NCBI GenBank assembly: GCA_002304935.1
Contig: DBPS01000005.1
Coordinates: forward strand, 7,962-15,139
Reading direction: 5' to 3'
Origin: Candidatus Humimicrobium oleiphilum
GTDB lineage: Bacteria > Actinomycetota > Humimicrobiia > Humimicrobiales > Humimicrobiaceae
DNA: 7,178 nucleotides
The position numbers and the translations under genes are program-made. The notes beneath the pieces were generated by a model. It made no database searches. It was not told the DNA's origin and worked only from the letters and a program-made list of their open reading frames with translations. Positions within the stretch are counted from its first letter, which is position 1. Every line of letters starts with the position of its first letter. Below are positions 7,157 through 7,178 of the stretch, piece by piece.

Positions 7157-7178
7157 TTTTTTTATTAACATAAATACA
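7157..7178. other. Start of the spacer after fusA
   Basis: Twenty-two A/T-rich bases begin with seven T's immediately after the fusA TGA. No hairpin precedes the T-run (the upstream GCAGTTGCAGTT is a direct repeat, not an inverted one), so I do not call a terminator. Conserved gene order makes tuf (EF-Tu) the likely next gene, but nothing of it is visible. Confidence 0.5.

Noticed and set aside
7157..7163. T-run after fusA as an intrinsic terminator
   Set aside because: No inverted repeat lies directly upstream, and tuf usually follows in the same operon.

Overview
This window is a chromosomal housekeeping segment: the 3' part of rpoC (RNA polymerase beta'), then rpsL (ribosomal protein S12), rpsG (S7) and fusA (elongation factor G), all on the + strand. 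This is the classic rpoBC / 'str' gene order. rpoB should lie upstream and tuf probably follows fusA, but neither is in view. All four reading frames are intact, and I see no mobile element, CRISPR array, tRNA, rRNA or accessory gene.

The DNA is AT-rich, arginine is coded mostly by AGA/AGG, and ATA is a common isoleucine codon. The proteins look like those of the Gram-positive/Terrabacteria side of the tree. S12 and much of beta' read like Actinobacteria or Firmicutes, and beta' carries a long charged helical insertion before its GGMGAEA segment, as in actinobacterial beta'. The best guess is a low-GC, deep-branching relative of Actinobacteria, or a neighbouring uncultured lineage; this is inference from remembered family sequences.

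Layout: 1-3906 rpoC, truncated at the 5' edge; 3907-4118 an AT-rich spacer with a strong-looking promoter (TTGACA, 17 bp, TAATCT) inside a perfect 12-bp inverted repeat, then a leader of about 138 nt; 4119-4496 rpsL; 4489-4516 a hairpin plus T-rich tail overlapping the rpsL stop codon; 4581-5051 rpsG; 17 nt later, 5069-7156 fusA; 7157-7178 the start of a non-coding spacer. The genes link transcription to translation: beta' forms much of the polymerase active site, S12 and S7 belong to the 30S decoding centre and head, and EF-G drives translocation on the same ribosome.

No undescribed multi-gene system is visible. The most notable points are a roughly 120-residue insertion inside the beta' trigger loop, which I would not expect in a Gram-positive-type polymerase, and the regulatory architecture: a promoter inside a dyad, a hairpin over the rpsL stop, and a fusA start with no clear Shine-Dalgarno sequence.
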